A stretch of DNA of 64,000 nt, from positions 20,458,739 to 20,522,738 of the forward strand of contig OY747715.1 of NCBI GenBank assembly GCA_963556495.2, read 5' to 3'. Both the position numbers and the translations under genes were made by a program. The notes beneath the pieces were generated by a model. It saw nothing but the letters and a program-made list of their open reading frames with translations. It was not told the DNA's origin and ran no database searches. Shown here one piece after another: positions 20,759 through 30,864 of the stretch. This stretch comes from Valencia hispanica. Lineage: Eukaryota > Chordata > Actinopteri > Cyprinodontiformes > Valenciidae. Position 1 is the stretch's first letter. Each line of letters starts with the position of its first letter.

Positions 20759-22096
20759 AGGGCGTCAGTTTGTTTTTAAAGTTGCTGGGGGCAATAACCA
20801 TAAACTTAAGTGTGGTTTGAAGATGGCTGGGGACAATTATTATTAATTATTCATATAGTCTATAAATATTAATCTGTTTTACATTTATGCAATACAGTGT
20901 ATAAACAGGTGTTGAAAATCGCATCTTTATTCCATCAATAAATGTTGAAAGCCATAGCCTTATGTGTTTTGTTTTAAAAACGGCTCTGAAAAGCATAATT
21001 AAGCTCTTGGCTTGCATGTCTTCGTTAAAATCCACATCATAGCACATATAAACGCTATATATACACGCCCCAGAAGAATATGTGCAACAATAAAACGCGT
21101 CCCCTTTGCAACCCTTGCAGTTCTGTGTGGAGAAACTTACAGTTCAGAGTCCTGCAACAGGTGTCCCCTGGTGACCCACATAAGGTTTTTACATCATAAA
21201 GCTGTGAAATTAAATTTCACGCGTCCGGAAGGAAGTTTCTTTAATGTGGGCGGGTTACCAGAGACAAAATATAATTGTTTTAAATATTTTGTTTAAGACT
21301 CCCAAAGAGGATAGTGTTGATATATTGTGATATGTGGAAAGAGCATGCCAGAATATTTCCCAACTTTGAGCTGAAAGCGGAATATTCTCGCTATCTAGGC
21401 ATCCAGCGCTGCCAGAAAGACTTTACTGCCGCGGGATTCAGGAACGGAGAACACAGTTAAAGCCAGGGACTGTGGACAATTTTTGGTTTCTGCACAGTGA
21501 TCTCTGCATCAAAAAAAGTTCAGTTTTCATAAATTTCAGAAAAATCTCTCTCTGGCAGCGCAGGATGCCTAGATAGCAGGAACGTTCAGCTATCAGGGCA
21601 AAGTTGGGTAAATATTCTTGCATTCTCTTTCCACAAACACATTATATCAGCATGATGCTCTTTGGGGGGTCTTAAACAGACAAAAATATTACATAAATCT
21701 TTTTTCACCCACGGTAAAGAATCTTCTGCCAGACCCTTGAAATATAATTTATGTATTTTTCCATCTTTAAACGGGTACCCGCGACATTGCAGGACTCTGA
21801 GCCCTTAACATGTTTGCAGCGGACTACGAGTCTTTTAAAACTTTGACATGTCCACTGCTAAGATTGCTGCAACATCTTCGCAGAAAGAAAATATGAATGT
21901 ATAAGAAAGTGGAAGGGAGTGATTTAAAAAATAGTCCGTTCAGACACTGATTATGTGGAAATTGTGCTGGGAGCACAAGTGGATGTTAGAGCTGGTAAGA
22001 AATTCCGCATCAGGTTTTTATAACTGGTGGGGAAAAAAACACCAATCATAAATATTGCTGGGGACATGTCCCTTGGTAAAATAATGCTTATGCCCT
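20759..22096. mobile_element. Nested fold-back DNA element
   Basis: This 1.34-kb segment interrupts the gene fragment between PDLR(YP) and DIYNFL. Its ends are AGGGCGTCAG on the left and CTTATGCCCT on the right, an imperfect inverted repeat (GGGCRTMAG). CTGACA occurs next to both ends and corresponds to the CCTGACAT of the interrupted Pro-Asp-Ile codons. Each end has a nearby GCTGGGGACA or GCTGGGGGCA motif. The centre is a large inverted repeat (21144-21800). No transposase was recognised. The exact duplication length is unclear because of decay. Confidence 0.6.
21144..21800. repeat. Large imperfect inverted repeat (about 0.28-kb arms)
   Basis: Four collinear pairs show the arms: TCAGAGTCCTGCAA with TTGCAGGACTCTGA (perfect, 21144/21787); GTTTAAGACTCCCAAA with TTTGGGGGGTCTTAAAC (21291/21661); a block containing TGTGGAAAGAGCATG and AATATTT with its complement near 21605-21640; and GCTATCTAGGCATCC with GGATGCCTAGATAGC (21390/21564). 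The loop is about 110 bp (21425-21540). A transcript would fold into a long hairpin. Confidence 0.8.
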
Positions 22097-22762
22097 GACA
22101 TTTACAATTTCCTGATCAATTTTCCCTCGTTCTACTCTGGAGCATAGCTTAAAGCATATAAAAGTCTGGAGGGATATAAATGGACAGAATTGAGGTTTGT
22201 TGTTGGGATCCAGATCTGGAACCTTCCTGCAAAGGATTGCGTTGTTGTCACCGGGAGGGAGACCTGTCCTGATTTTAGTTACCAGGAGCAACAAGCAGTA
22301 GTTAGGTTATGTCTGTGTGCAACATGTTGTGTGTTCATTAATCTCAGAAATAATTAGAGTAATTTTATTTCTAAAGGCATCATTGTGAAACAGAGAGCTG
22401 TCAATTTGCATCACCAAATGATACAAAAGCAGTTATCAGACAAATGCTATTAAATCTGAATTACAGGTGAATCACTCCCGAAGACTAAATGAAACGGCTT
22501 CATTTTTGCCTGATTGCTAGCATGTTTCATGACAATGATCCATCATTTTCTGCTTTCTAGATCCTTGGTACTCCTATAGAAATTATCTTGCCCACGTCTG
22601 TTATGGCATCCTGGGGCACAACAGGTATCCACCAAATTTACCGTTTCTAAGTTTGGGTTAGCTGCAAATAACAACAACTGCGGGAGACTGCCTGCCACAA
22701 TGGCGCCAATTCAATTTGAACTGTTGCATGCTGGGAAAAATGTCAATTCCCGGAACTCTATA

Positions 22763-24761
22763 TAAACTTCTGAGTGGACAACATCATCCCCACCAGTGAG
22801 AAGCTTCCATAATAGCAAACCCTGGATCATCAGTGACCTGAAGGAACTGCTAAACAAGAAAAAAGAGCCTTCAGGGATGCAGACAGGGAATTATTGAGGA
22901 GTATACAGAAGCAACTTAAGGTCAAGATATGAGACAACAAGGAGGCAAACAGGAAGAAGCTGGAGAACAAGCTACAGAGGAACAATATCAGAGATGTCTG
23001 GTCAGGAATGAAAAAGATCACTGGCTTTAAGCACAGGAATGATGAAACAGATGGACGTCTGGACAGAGCCAATGAACTGAACGTATTTTTAGGTTCAGTT
23101 CTGGAACAAGCTCAGTCTCTTCCTCTCCTGTCCCCAGCCAAACAGACATCCCACCCTCCTCTGACCCACAACTTTCCTGTCACACCTCAGATGTTTTGTC
23201 CTTCACCTCAGTCATGGACTCTTCTGATTTCACAAGTTTGTCTTCAACCAAGTCAGGAGATTCTGCTACCCCCTTTGCCTCCCCCTCCCACTTGTCTGTC
23301 TCCAAAAGTCAGGTGAAGAGGCAGCTGGAGAGACTGAAGTGGAACAAGGCTGCAGGTCCAGATGGTGTCAGCCCCAGAGTCCTGAAGGCCTGTGCAGAGC
23401 AGCTCTGTGGGATTCTGCAGCACCACTTCAACCTTAGCCTGAACTAGGAGAAGGTTCCAGTGTTGTGGAAGACATCCTGCCTTGTTCCAGTACCAAAGTG
23501 AACTCACCCATCAGTCATCAATGACTACAGACTGTTGCCCTGACGTCCCACATCATGAAGGTCCTGGAGAGATATAAGATATAATAAGTGGTTGGCCCAC
23601 CTGAGTAAGCAAACAATAACATATCAGGACCCGCTGCAGTTTGCTTATCGCCGTGGAGTTGGAATTAAAGATGCCATCATCCACCTGCTTCAACCAACCC
23701 ACTGTCATCTGAATAAAGCAGGCATCACTGTGAGGATCATGTTCTTTTATCTCTCCAGTGCATTTAACCGTGCTTTGTCAGAAACTCCTGAAGACACAGG
23801 TGGAGCCCTCCACAAACACCTGGATCAATGACTACCTGACAAACAGACCACAATTTGTGAGACTGAAGAAGTGTGTGTCAAACCAGGTGATCAGCAGCAC
23901 AGGAGCACCACAGGGGACCGTACTCTCACCATTTATTTTCACTCTGTACACCTTTAGACTTCCAGTACAAATCAGAGACCTGTCATCTGCAGAAATTCTC
24001 AGATGACTCTGCAATTGTCGGGTGTATCAGAGATTAACAAGAAGCTTAATACAGAGAGGTGGTGGACCGCTTTGTGACATTGTGTGCAAACAATCGTCTC
24101 ACCTTGAATGTGAACAAAACAAAGGAGATAATTGTAGATTTCAGAAGAAACAGGGATAAGTCAAACACTGTTTCCATCATGGGAGAAGAAGTGGAGGTGG
24201 TTGAGGAATATAAATACCTCGGAGTTCACCTTGACAACAGACTGGACTGGAGATGCAACAGTGAAGCCGGCTACAAGAAGGGACAGAGCAGACTGTATTT
24301 CTTGAGGAAGCTTAGGTCCTTCAAGGTTTGCAGCAAGATGCTGCAAATCTTCTACAAGTCTGTCATGGAAAGTGCAATCTCTTCAGCCAACATCTGTTGG
24401 GGTAGCAGCATCACAGCCAGGGACTTAAAAAAGCTAAACAACCTGATGATTTTGTCCTTGGCACTACTGTGGAACCACTGGAGATGATGATGCAAAGAAG
24501 CATTCTTCATAAAATCAAAAAAATATGGACAACCCTGAGCATCCTCTTCATGAGACAGTCATACAATAACAGAGCGTCTTCAGTCGGAGACTTCTTCAGT
24601 TTCGCTGCAATACAGACCGCTACAGGAAATCCTTCCTGCCCGCAGCCATCATCATCTACAACAACTCCTTAAAGAATTAATTATATGAGCTATACCATCA
24701 CTTAATTTCCCTCTGGGATCAATAAAGTATTTTTGAATTGAATTGAATTGAATTGAATTGG
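22763..24761 (+). pseudogene. LINE copy B reverse transcriptase and 3' tail
   Basis: The polymerase half of the split LINE. In order: a connector; RT entry block KWNKAAGPDGVSPRVLKACA (frame at 23196-23447); DPLQFAYRRGVGIKDAIIHL; motif A as MFFYLSSAFN, where the catalytic Asp of FDFSSAFN is lost; motif B GAPQGTVLSPFIFTLYT; motif C KFSDDSAIVG with both Asp kept (about 23995); then the thumb/connection KYLGVHLDNRLDWRCNSEAG and GQSRLYFLRKLRSFK. The C-terminal region and tail follow, with TCAATAAAGTATTTTTG and GAATT repeats at 24735-24760. Several frameshifts and stops, such as SLN-stop for SLSQEK, make it inactive. Confidence 0.85.
24735..24760 (+). repeat. (GAATT)n LINE tail repeat
   Basis: About five tandem GAATT units directly after AATAAAGTATTTTT. 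Short-unit tails like this are made during target-primed reverse transcription by CR1/Rex1-type LINEs and mark the 3' end of the element. Confidence 0.85.
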
Positions 24762-24764
24762 ATT

Positions 24765-25195
24765 CTCCGGCACAGTACTGTAAAACTTTTTGAGTCTACC
24801 ACATGACCTAATCCTCTCGGAATCTTTGCCTTCAGATGATTGAGAGGTTTTTAAAATGCCATAGAGTCCATGATCTTAATTTTCTGGTCACTTAGCATCA
24901 GCAATCATTTCTATATGTGAGATACAAAATGCCTTTTCTCCAAATTCTGCATAGACTTTTGTGCTGAAAGTCAGAAAACATCTTGGAACAGAGCCATAAC
25001 CACCTGAACATGAACTGACATATGGATATAAAGATACAAAACCATGTGGCCCAAAGTTAAAATGGAAATCTCAGAACACTCCATCATGAGCCTTTAACTA
25101 ATAATGGGGTGGAAGTCTTGCCACCTGTAAATTATGGATTTTAATTATCAGTCCAGATGTTTCTGGCCTCATTGGGGTCTCATTAAGCCTGAAGG
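24765..25195. other. Unassigned, possible Tc1 debris
   Basis: Scattered matches to Tc1 flank (CCTTCAGATGATTGAG, ATAGAGTCCATGATC) suggest an older Tc1 fragment, but I could not establish order or ends. Confidence 0.35.
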
Positions 25196-25199
25196 TCTG

Positions 25200-26776
25200 C
25201 AGTGCAAAAGCTATCTGGGGATTGAATGTGATGGACCACCACAAAGTGATGCATACATTCTAGGATTATTTACAAATTAAAAAGTGTGGCACATATTTGT
25301 ATTCAACCACTTTGACTCTGATACTGTTGTCTTCAGAAGAGTCCCAAGTATGAGATGAAATGAGAACAGAATCAGCCCACATGCAAAACCTAGTGTGTGT
25401 CAGAAAACTAATACTGCACATCAAATTGAACAAGAAACATGGCAGTGGCAGCATCATGCTTTGGTTATGCTTTTCTTCAGGGGCACAGGTAGACAGATAA
25501 TGAGGCTAAATGCAGGGTAATCCAGAGGACAAAACCCTATGCAGGGGACTTGAGACTGAGGCAGAGATTCATGTTGAAGAGACACAACAGGTCCGTTTTG
25601 ATTTAACAACTTACTTGTGTTTAAATGCGCCATTCAAAGTTCACACCTTAATCCAACTGAGCATATGTGGCAAGTTCTGATAATGAATGCTCACAATTAC
25701 CTCCCATCAAGTATTACTTTTACTTTTTTTTGTTGCTACAATGAATAATGTCTGCACAAAACTGGTAAAGACATCCCAAAAGACTTGGGGCTGTATTTTC
25801 ATATTGACTAGGGGGGCTGAATACAAATGTTTGCCAAACATATAGAATTTCTATTTGTAAAAAAAACATAACACCGTGCATTCTCTTCCTAAAGGAAATC
25901 ATTCACTACTTTTTGTTACCCCTCCTTTCCACCGGACGCGTAAGCGGCACGTTACAGGAGCAGCACGTTTCACTTGCGTATTCTGTTGCTTGGCCCTTTC
26001 CACCGGGTGCGTATGACGCGCATAGCAGCAGGGAAGCAGCTGTCACCGAGAGAGCACGAAATCACATGAGATTAGCAAAATCACGCGTGGTTTTGTCAGT
26101 AAACACAACAACCATAGACATATATAAACGTCTATGACAACAATAACCAGGAAAAGACAACAACATGGCTCCAAAAGGTTGGTGTTTTATGTTATGTCCG
26201 TTTTATATTGGCCAATAAGTTTATGTTATGTCAGGGAATACCCAAAATCGCTCATTTGTGTGATGACCATACAGTCTATGGTGATGACACACAAATGAGA
26301 CCCTCCCGCGAGGTACTGACTTCTCACCGGGCTGCACAGGTAGTGACCTTTTTTTAAGTAAAGCAACCGCAAAGCAGCACGTTTCTTTTATTTTGAAAAT
26401 TTCCGGTGCCGAGCGTCATATTTCCTGTCTTCCCCTATCCAAAATGTAGAAATTTACGTGTTTCAGAAGCGTACTGCGTAGAAAATAGGACTGCTGCGTA
26501 TATTTAGAAAAGTGCTGCGACATGACGTTTCTGAGACACGGCAGACTCGTGCTGCTTTCGCCTCCGGTGGAAAGGGCTATATTGACTACAGTGGTGGCTA
26601 TCAGCTGCGTATGACGTGCTGCTCCTGTAACGTGCTTCTTACGCGTCCGGTGGAAAGGAGGGGTCAGTCTCACACACAAACTCCTAATATAATATGCCTG
26701 TAAAATTATGCTTGTAACATGTCAAAAAGTAACAATATTCAAGGGATAAAAGTACATTAGCAAAGCAGCTTATTGT
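25200..26776 (+). mobile_element. Tc1-like copy (common family) hosting a MITE
   Basis: A member of the Tc1 family that recurs through this window. The 5' part reads TTTACAAATTAAAAAGTGTG and TTTGACTCTGATAC. Then come AAACATGGCAGTGGCAGCAT and CATGCTTTGG (HGGGSIML), CAACTGAGCATATGTGGCAA (NPIE-LWQ region), CCCAAAAGACTTGGGGCTGT and GGGGGGCTGAATACAAATG. The 3' terminal part follows after an inserted MITE (25919-26663) with TTGTAACATGTCAAAAAGT and ATTCAAGGG. The middle is internally deleted, with no usable frame. Confidence 0.75.
25919..26663. mobile_element. Harbinger-type MITE, copy 1
   Basis: 745 bp with long terminal inverted repeats. The left begins CCCCTCCTTTCCACCGGACG (then CGTAAGCGGCACGTTACAGG) and the right end, read inverted, is the same for nearly 50 bp, with CG changed to AA at one place. 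A second inner inverted pair (GGCCCTTTCCACCGG and CCGGTGGAAAGGGC) gives a fold-back. The flanks are TTA on the left and TCA on the right, a one-mismatch version of the 3-bp TWA target of PIF/Harbinger. It lies in the 3' end of a Tc1 copy. The sister copy is at 59210-59960. Confidence 0.85.
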
Positions 26777-26779
26777 AGA

Positions 26780-29130
26780 AAGAAATTGTATTTTGAACTG
26801 AAGTTTTAAAACCTGACTCCCTATAATTTCACCTCATACTCAGTTTCTTGATAGTTGTATAGTTGGGATTGAGCATGTGTTCAAGATGTGGAAATTTCTA
26901 TACACAACAGCAATGTTACAGAACATGATACACTGCTTGGCTTTCTAATTTGATAAACCCAGGCAAAATCTCTGGAATTAATCTTTTTTCAATTGGTTCA
27001 ATGGAAGGTTACTTTTGAAGGTCCTGTGTGTCACTAGAGTTTACAAGATTTCATTAATCCTATTTGATGAGGGGGGTGATTGCTGGATGAGCTGTGTTTA
27101 GCATCACTATCAAGCAGAAAGACCGTGTGACCTTTCCAATGAAGTGATTACACAGAGCATAGGGCTTCAAGAGATTGTCCCATCAGCACCCCCACACAAA
27201 CACACTCACCAAACCCCTCCTGGCAACCCTCAGGATCTGTTTCATTTATTGACCCCAATTTCTGGAATTCACAATCTGCCCCACTGGTAGTTAGAGCCAT
27301 TGATTGAAGTATAACACATTCAAGATCAATGTGCTATAATCACACTCACTGGGAGCTCAACCAGTCACCAGCCACTGCAGTCATGTGAGGTTCACAGTAA
27401 TCTGACAGTTGGGGTAGGGTGTGACCGGTTGTCCCCACAAGCATCAATGCAAAGGAGAATTTTGTGTGCATTCTTGCATAGCTACATTGTAAAATCATTA
27501 AATATGACCATTAGCATGCAGCATGTGCTCTTTGTAAACATGCATTAATCATACCATGCTTTCCACATTAACATCACTGCACCCAGAAGTCAATATTACA
27601 TAAATCCATTGCACCTCAGCATATTTCTCCATCATGAGTGATTCTTCCTTCTGAAGATGCAAATTAAGCTACTAAATTAGGAGCCAATGGCCCATCTTAT
27701 TTCTTTACAGTGATAACAACACAGTGCAAAACTCAGCAATATTCTTTGGATATACTAAAGATCACCACCGAAGACAAACGTAATGCTTTTTGAGAGCAAG
27801 CTTTGTGTGGACTGATGGAGCTGAAAGAGAAACACTGTTTGGAAGAAATAATTGTGCAGGGTTTCATGAAAACAGCATCTTGTTGGTGTATGATGGATTC
27901 ACTCATGGATGAATCATGCATGTAGAGTTTGGAGTATATCTTTGAATTCAGATAATTTAAATCATTGGAAAAGATTGAATGAAAACAATAACAAATTGTG
28001 TAAGGAAAAAAACTGCTGTTTGTTAAAAACTTCTTATAACTGAATAGGATTACTTCCATAAAAAAAATATTGATTCTTACCACTAATTCACACCTCAACT
28101 GGAAATCTGTCAGAGGTGCCTACTGAAGGCTTTCCCTTGAGCCTCACTTTTCCCTAAATTAAACATTAAAAATCCAAGAACAGTCAGAAAAGGTCATCAT
28201 AGAATGCACAAAACCATACTGGGTGATTTGTTCATACATGGACAGCCCTAACCACAGCTGTGAGCATGCTCAGAATGCACCATGGACGACATAAGTCAAA
28301 CGATCTCCTATGTTTATTTGTTTAATAGTCTGAACACAGCTTGTCCGGAGACATACCGAAGGACCAACCTCTGATCTGACATGACTTCCATTAGTTACCC
28401 GAGGCCATCTCAGTTAAAATTAAAACATTAGCGATGAAACAAAACAAAAAATACTGTCAATATTTTGAGAGGGATGCATGGTCTGAAACTGCTTCCTGAA
28501 ATAAAAACAGTAAATAAAATGCCCGTGTACATTTATTTAATACAACAGTCCACACATGGATATTACGTTGACTTACAATGTTAGTCGACACTAATCTATA
28601 GTTGTTAAGCTGCTGTGTTTTGTTGTTGTCAGTATGACCTGTGTTTAGTAGGCCTTATACTATGGGTACATGTTGAGGAGGACAATTTAACTTTACCAAT
28701 AATGGAGGGTCAGGTTTGCAAAGCTGATTCAGTCAGGGATAACAGCATTAGGAGAGCCTTGAACCAATTGACAAATCCTTGCCAAAATGAAACAAACACC
28801 CCATTTTGTTGGTATAACATCCATCTAGTGCTTCAAATATAGTTATGAATTTTAACAAACCCCAGGTGATGTGCTAATGACTAGTCTGTGCTTCGGTTGA
28901 CAGCCAATTGTGCAGTGACATGTTCCTTCCTATGAAAGGGATGATGCATCTGATCATTTAGGACAGATTTTGATGCCAGGTGTGAACAGTCATGCTTAAA
29001 CATGTCCTCCTCCAACTGAATCATGCAAGGTTCATGTTAATGTCATGTCTAAACAGAACCCACGAAACTCATATGGCTAGACGTGTTCTGTTTAATAAAA
29101 ATATTTGACCAGTGATGGAGAAAGCTTTGC
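26780..29130. other. Quiet single-copy-looking region
   Basis: No transposon or exon was recognised in 2.3 kb. The open frame at 27733-28098 (minus) lacks any domain. It is one of the longer transposon-free stretches, so conserved non-coding elements are possible, but the sequence alone cannot show that. Confidence 0.45.
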
Positions 29131-29134
29131 ATGT

Positions 29135-29135
<1 letters not shown>

Positions 29136-29174
<39 letters not shown>

Positions 29175-29198
29175 TGTGTGTGGGTGTGTGTGTGTGTA
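29136..29198. repeat. (GT)n microsatellite
   Basis: GT run with GGGT interruptions, followed by a doubled 17-bp unit containing TTTTGTGTAATGTTA (about 29200-29233). Any open frame reading Cys-Val repeats here is an artefact. Confidence 0.95.
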
Positions 29199-29902
29199 TT
29201 TTGTGTAATGTTATTTTGTGTAATGTTATTTTATAGCTCTGTCAAAATGTATTTATTCTTGAAGCGTTTTTACTTTTCACACAAAAAACCCTCAAGGCCC
29301 TCTACCAAACATCATGGATGATCAAGCTTTTGGGTAACCACAGTCCAAAGTAAGAGCAACCATTTCTCTTTTATTAAGATACTCTAAATATACTATATAT
29401 ATATATATATACAGTTCCTACCTGAACTTATTCTACGTGTTATTCATTGTTTTAACCCAGTCTATCAGCAGCTCTTTTTTTCCCAGCCAGTGTTGGTAGA
29501 CAGATGATAAAAAACAAACCCCATCAAAGATTTACAACCCCACTGACGCAGCCTCATCACTCAGAGTGCACTGACATTGTAAAGGTCCACCCATACTACC
29601 TCATATACATCCACACACACTCTGAAATACACATCAAGCTCTGAGTTTATTTCTTTCTGTATATGATGGTGCAATAACAGAATGTTCTGGTCTGCTCCGC
29701 AACCCTGAAAACCTAAAATCCATAAGAACTTGAAGTATTGACCCGTTCCTGGTATATTATTGAAATCTTTGTCTAGGCAGTTTATTGGGACACACCAAAT
29801 CTATCAGTCCCAGTTTTGCTACAGCCTTGAGTGCCCAGGGTCCTGCATATCCAACAAATGGAGAAGGACAAGGATGATGTGATGAGTCAAGGTGCATGGA
29901 GA

Positions 29903-30032
29903 AAGAGAGTGTGAGGCGGAGGAGGATGACAGTGTTGAGGAGGATGGGAAGAGAGAGAAAAAGCAGATGATTAGCAGGCAGAGGAGAAAGAGGAGGAGGA
30001 GACGGAGGAGGCGGAGGAGGAGGAGGCAAGGG
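29903..30032. repeat. GGA-rich purine tract
   Basis: A strongly purine-biased stretch dominated by GGA and GAG triplets, densest at 29985-30030. It could form triplex DNA. The complementary strand reads as poly-Pro in one frame, without other support for a gene. Confidence 0.8.
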
Positions 30033-30034
30033 AA

Positions 30035-30540
30035 CTAACATGGACAGATGGACTGTTTTCATTGTACAGTGTCCCTCAGATTTTTTGTAAAACTATGAGT
30101 TTTGTGCCCAGTAAATGATAAGAAAGTCAAACATTTACAAATCCAAAAGAGTAATTCAAATATATTTAGATGTTTATTCTGTTTTCTTTTTTAGGTTTGA
30201 AAATAAATAATATTTTCTGACATTGTCTTACATTGTAGACATTTTTGAGACTACAGTCGTTGTACATGTAAATGTTAACATTTATATTGACATAGATACA
30301 AACATATAGCTGGAAGAGTTAAAGATCTCAATAATCATCAGTCTGTTTCTATCCCAACGGCACCACAGAGATTCGGTTGCCAACTCAACCACGGCCACCT
30401 CAAAGACTACATAGTCAGCTTTTTCTTCAAGTCTATGTTTTATTCAACTGAATCATGCTGGTTTCATCAGGATGTTTCAATTGTGCCTTTAATTAAAAAA
30501 GAAAGTACTCTGTGGTATATACATTAAGTGTTTCGTGATT
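30035..30540. other. No gene recognised
   Basis: AT-rich DNA between the purine tract and a Tc1 remnant. Nothing assignable. Confidence 0.5.
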
Positions 30541-30544
30541 AAGT

Positions 30545-30862
30545 TTTACCTTGCAATGCCTTTCAAAGGTATTCACGCCCTTTGAAGTCCAAGGAGTGTG
30601 TTGAAGTGCAGGGGACATATATGTTTTCCCAAAGATGGGTGCTCACTTGTATTGACACCACCTTTTGCTGCAGTTACTACTGCAAGTTGTTTAGATTATG
30701 TCCATTGTTGCTTCAGCAAGATGTTTAGGGTCGTTTTCCTGCTGGAAGGTGATTCTCTGCCAAAGTCTCAAGAAAGGCATTCTTACAGTGTGATGCTGCC
30801 ACAATCCACAATCACAACTTTTTTTCTTGGTGTCTGTAAAAATGTCACTGTCTACAGCAGTA
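30545..30862 (-). mobile_element. Tc1-like remnant, minus strand, deleted
   Basis: The left end, TGCCTTTCAAAGGTATTCACG, is the Tc1 terminal sequence of the common family (CCTTGCAAAAGTATTCA). Inside, GCTGCAGTTACTACTGCAAG, GGGTCGTTTTCCTGCTGGAA and TGTGATGCTGCCAC are the reverse of the C-terminal, second-Asp and HGGG blocks, brought close together by internal deletions. Confidence 0.65.
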
Positions 30863-30864
30863 GT

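Larger units (their letters stand above)
20534..22255 (+). pseudogene. Broken SWIM/YqaJ-like gene fragment
   Basis: Reading starts at ATG 20534. The first part contains NVAGCDFTPSEFTSHFKTEY, LNISDPYDAPGILFKTSEAV and SADL, then a TAA where Leu is expected, PDLR and a second stop. After the nested element, the same protein continues at 22097 with DIYNFLINFPSFYSGA, a TAG, LKAYKSLEGYKW, and after a degraded step GIQIWNLPAKDCVVVTG. This order (DPY...P, PD-YP-DIYNYL, LKAYKSLEAY, W...VVVTG) is what I recall of the N-terminal part of multicopy teleost proteins that have a SWIM zinc finger and a YqaJ-type exonuclease domain further on. Those domains are not present here. The assignment rests on memory. 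The gene is dead: three stops plus a 1.3-kb insertion. Confidence 0.5.
20496..22754 (+). mobile_element. 2.26-kb insertion carrying a gene fragment, 8-bp TSD
   Basis: The segment lies between direct copies of ACTCTATA (20488-20495 and 22755-22762) inside LINE copy B and is absent at the matching place in copy A. It starts GAGCTCTGGACGCC and ends TGTCAATTCCCGGA. I see no convincing terminal inverted repeat. Outside a nested element (20759-22096) it is about 0.92 kb and contains a broken protein-coding stretch described separately. An 8-bp duplication fits hAT, P, Zisupton or Merlin-type transposases, but the ends do not look like typical hAT ends. Capture of a host gene piece, or a poorly known mobile family, are the main options. 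Confidence 0.75.
19147..24761 (+). mobile_element. LINE copy B, split by two insertions
   Basis: A single CR1/Rex1-like LINE insertion now spread over 5.6 kb. Three segments match the element in order: leader and endonuclease (19147-19946), endonuclease end (20143-20495), and reverse transcriptase plus 3' tail (22755-24761). The first gap is a SINE with a 14-bp duplication, the second a 2.26-kb insertion with an 8-bp duplication. At the second gap the left LINE part stops at GTGACTGACTCTATA and the right part starts ACTCTATATAAACTTCTG, matching the uninterrupted GACTTTATAAACTTCTG in copy A near 11000. The tail ends in GAATT repeats, the usual signature of this family. Without the insertions the copy would be about 3.2 kb. 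Confidence 0.85.

Noticed and set aside
29112..29321. Cys-Val-rich open frame
   Set aside because: Translation of a GT microsatellite.
29757..30062. Pro-rich minus-strand frame
   Set aside because: Arises from the GGA-rich purine tract; no flanking domain.
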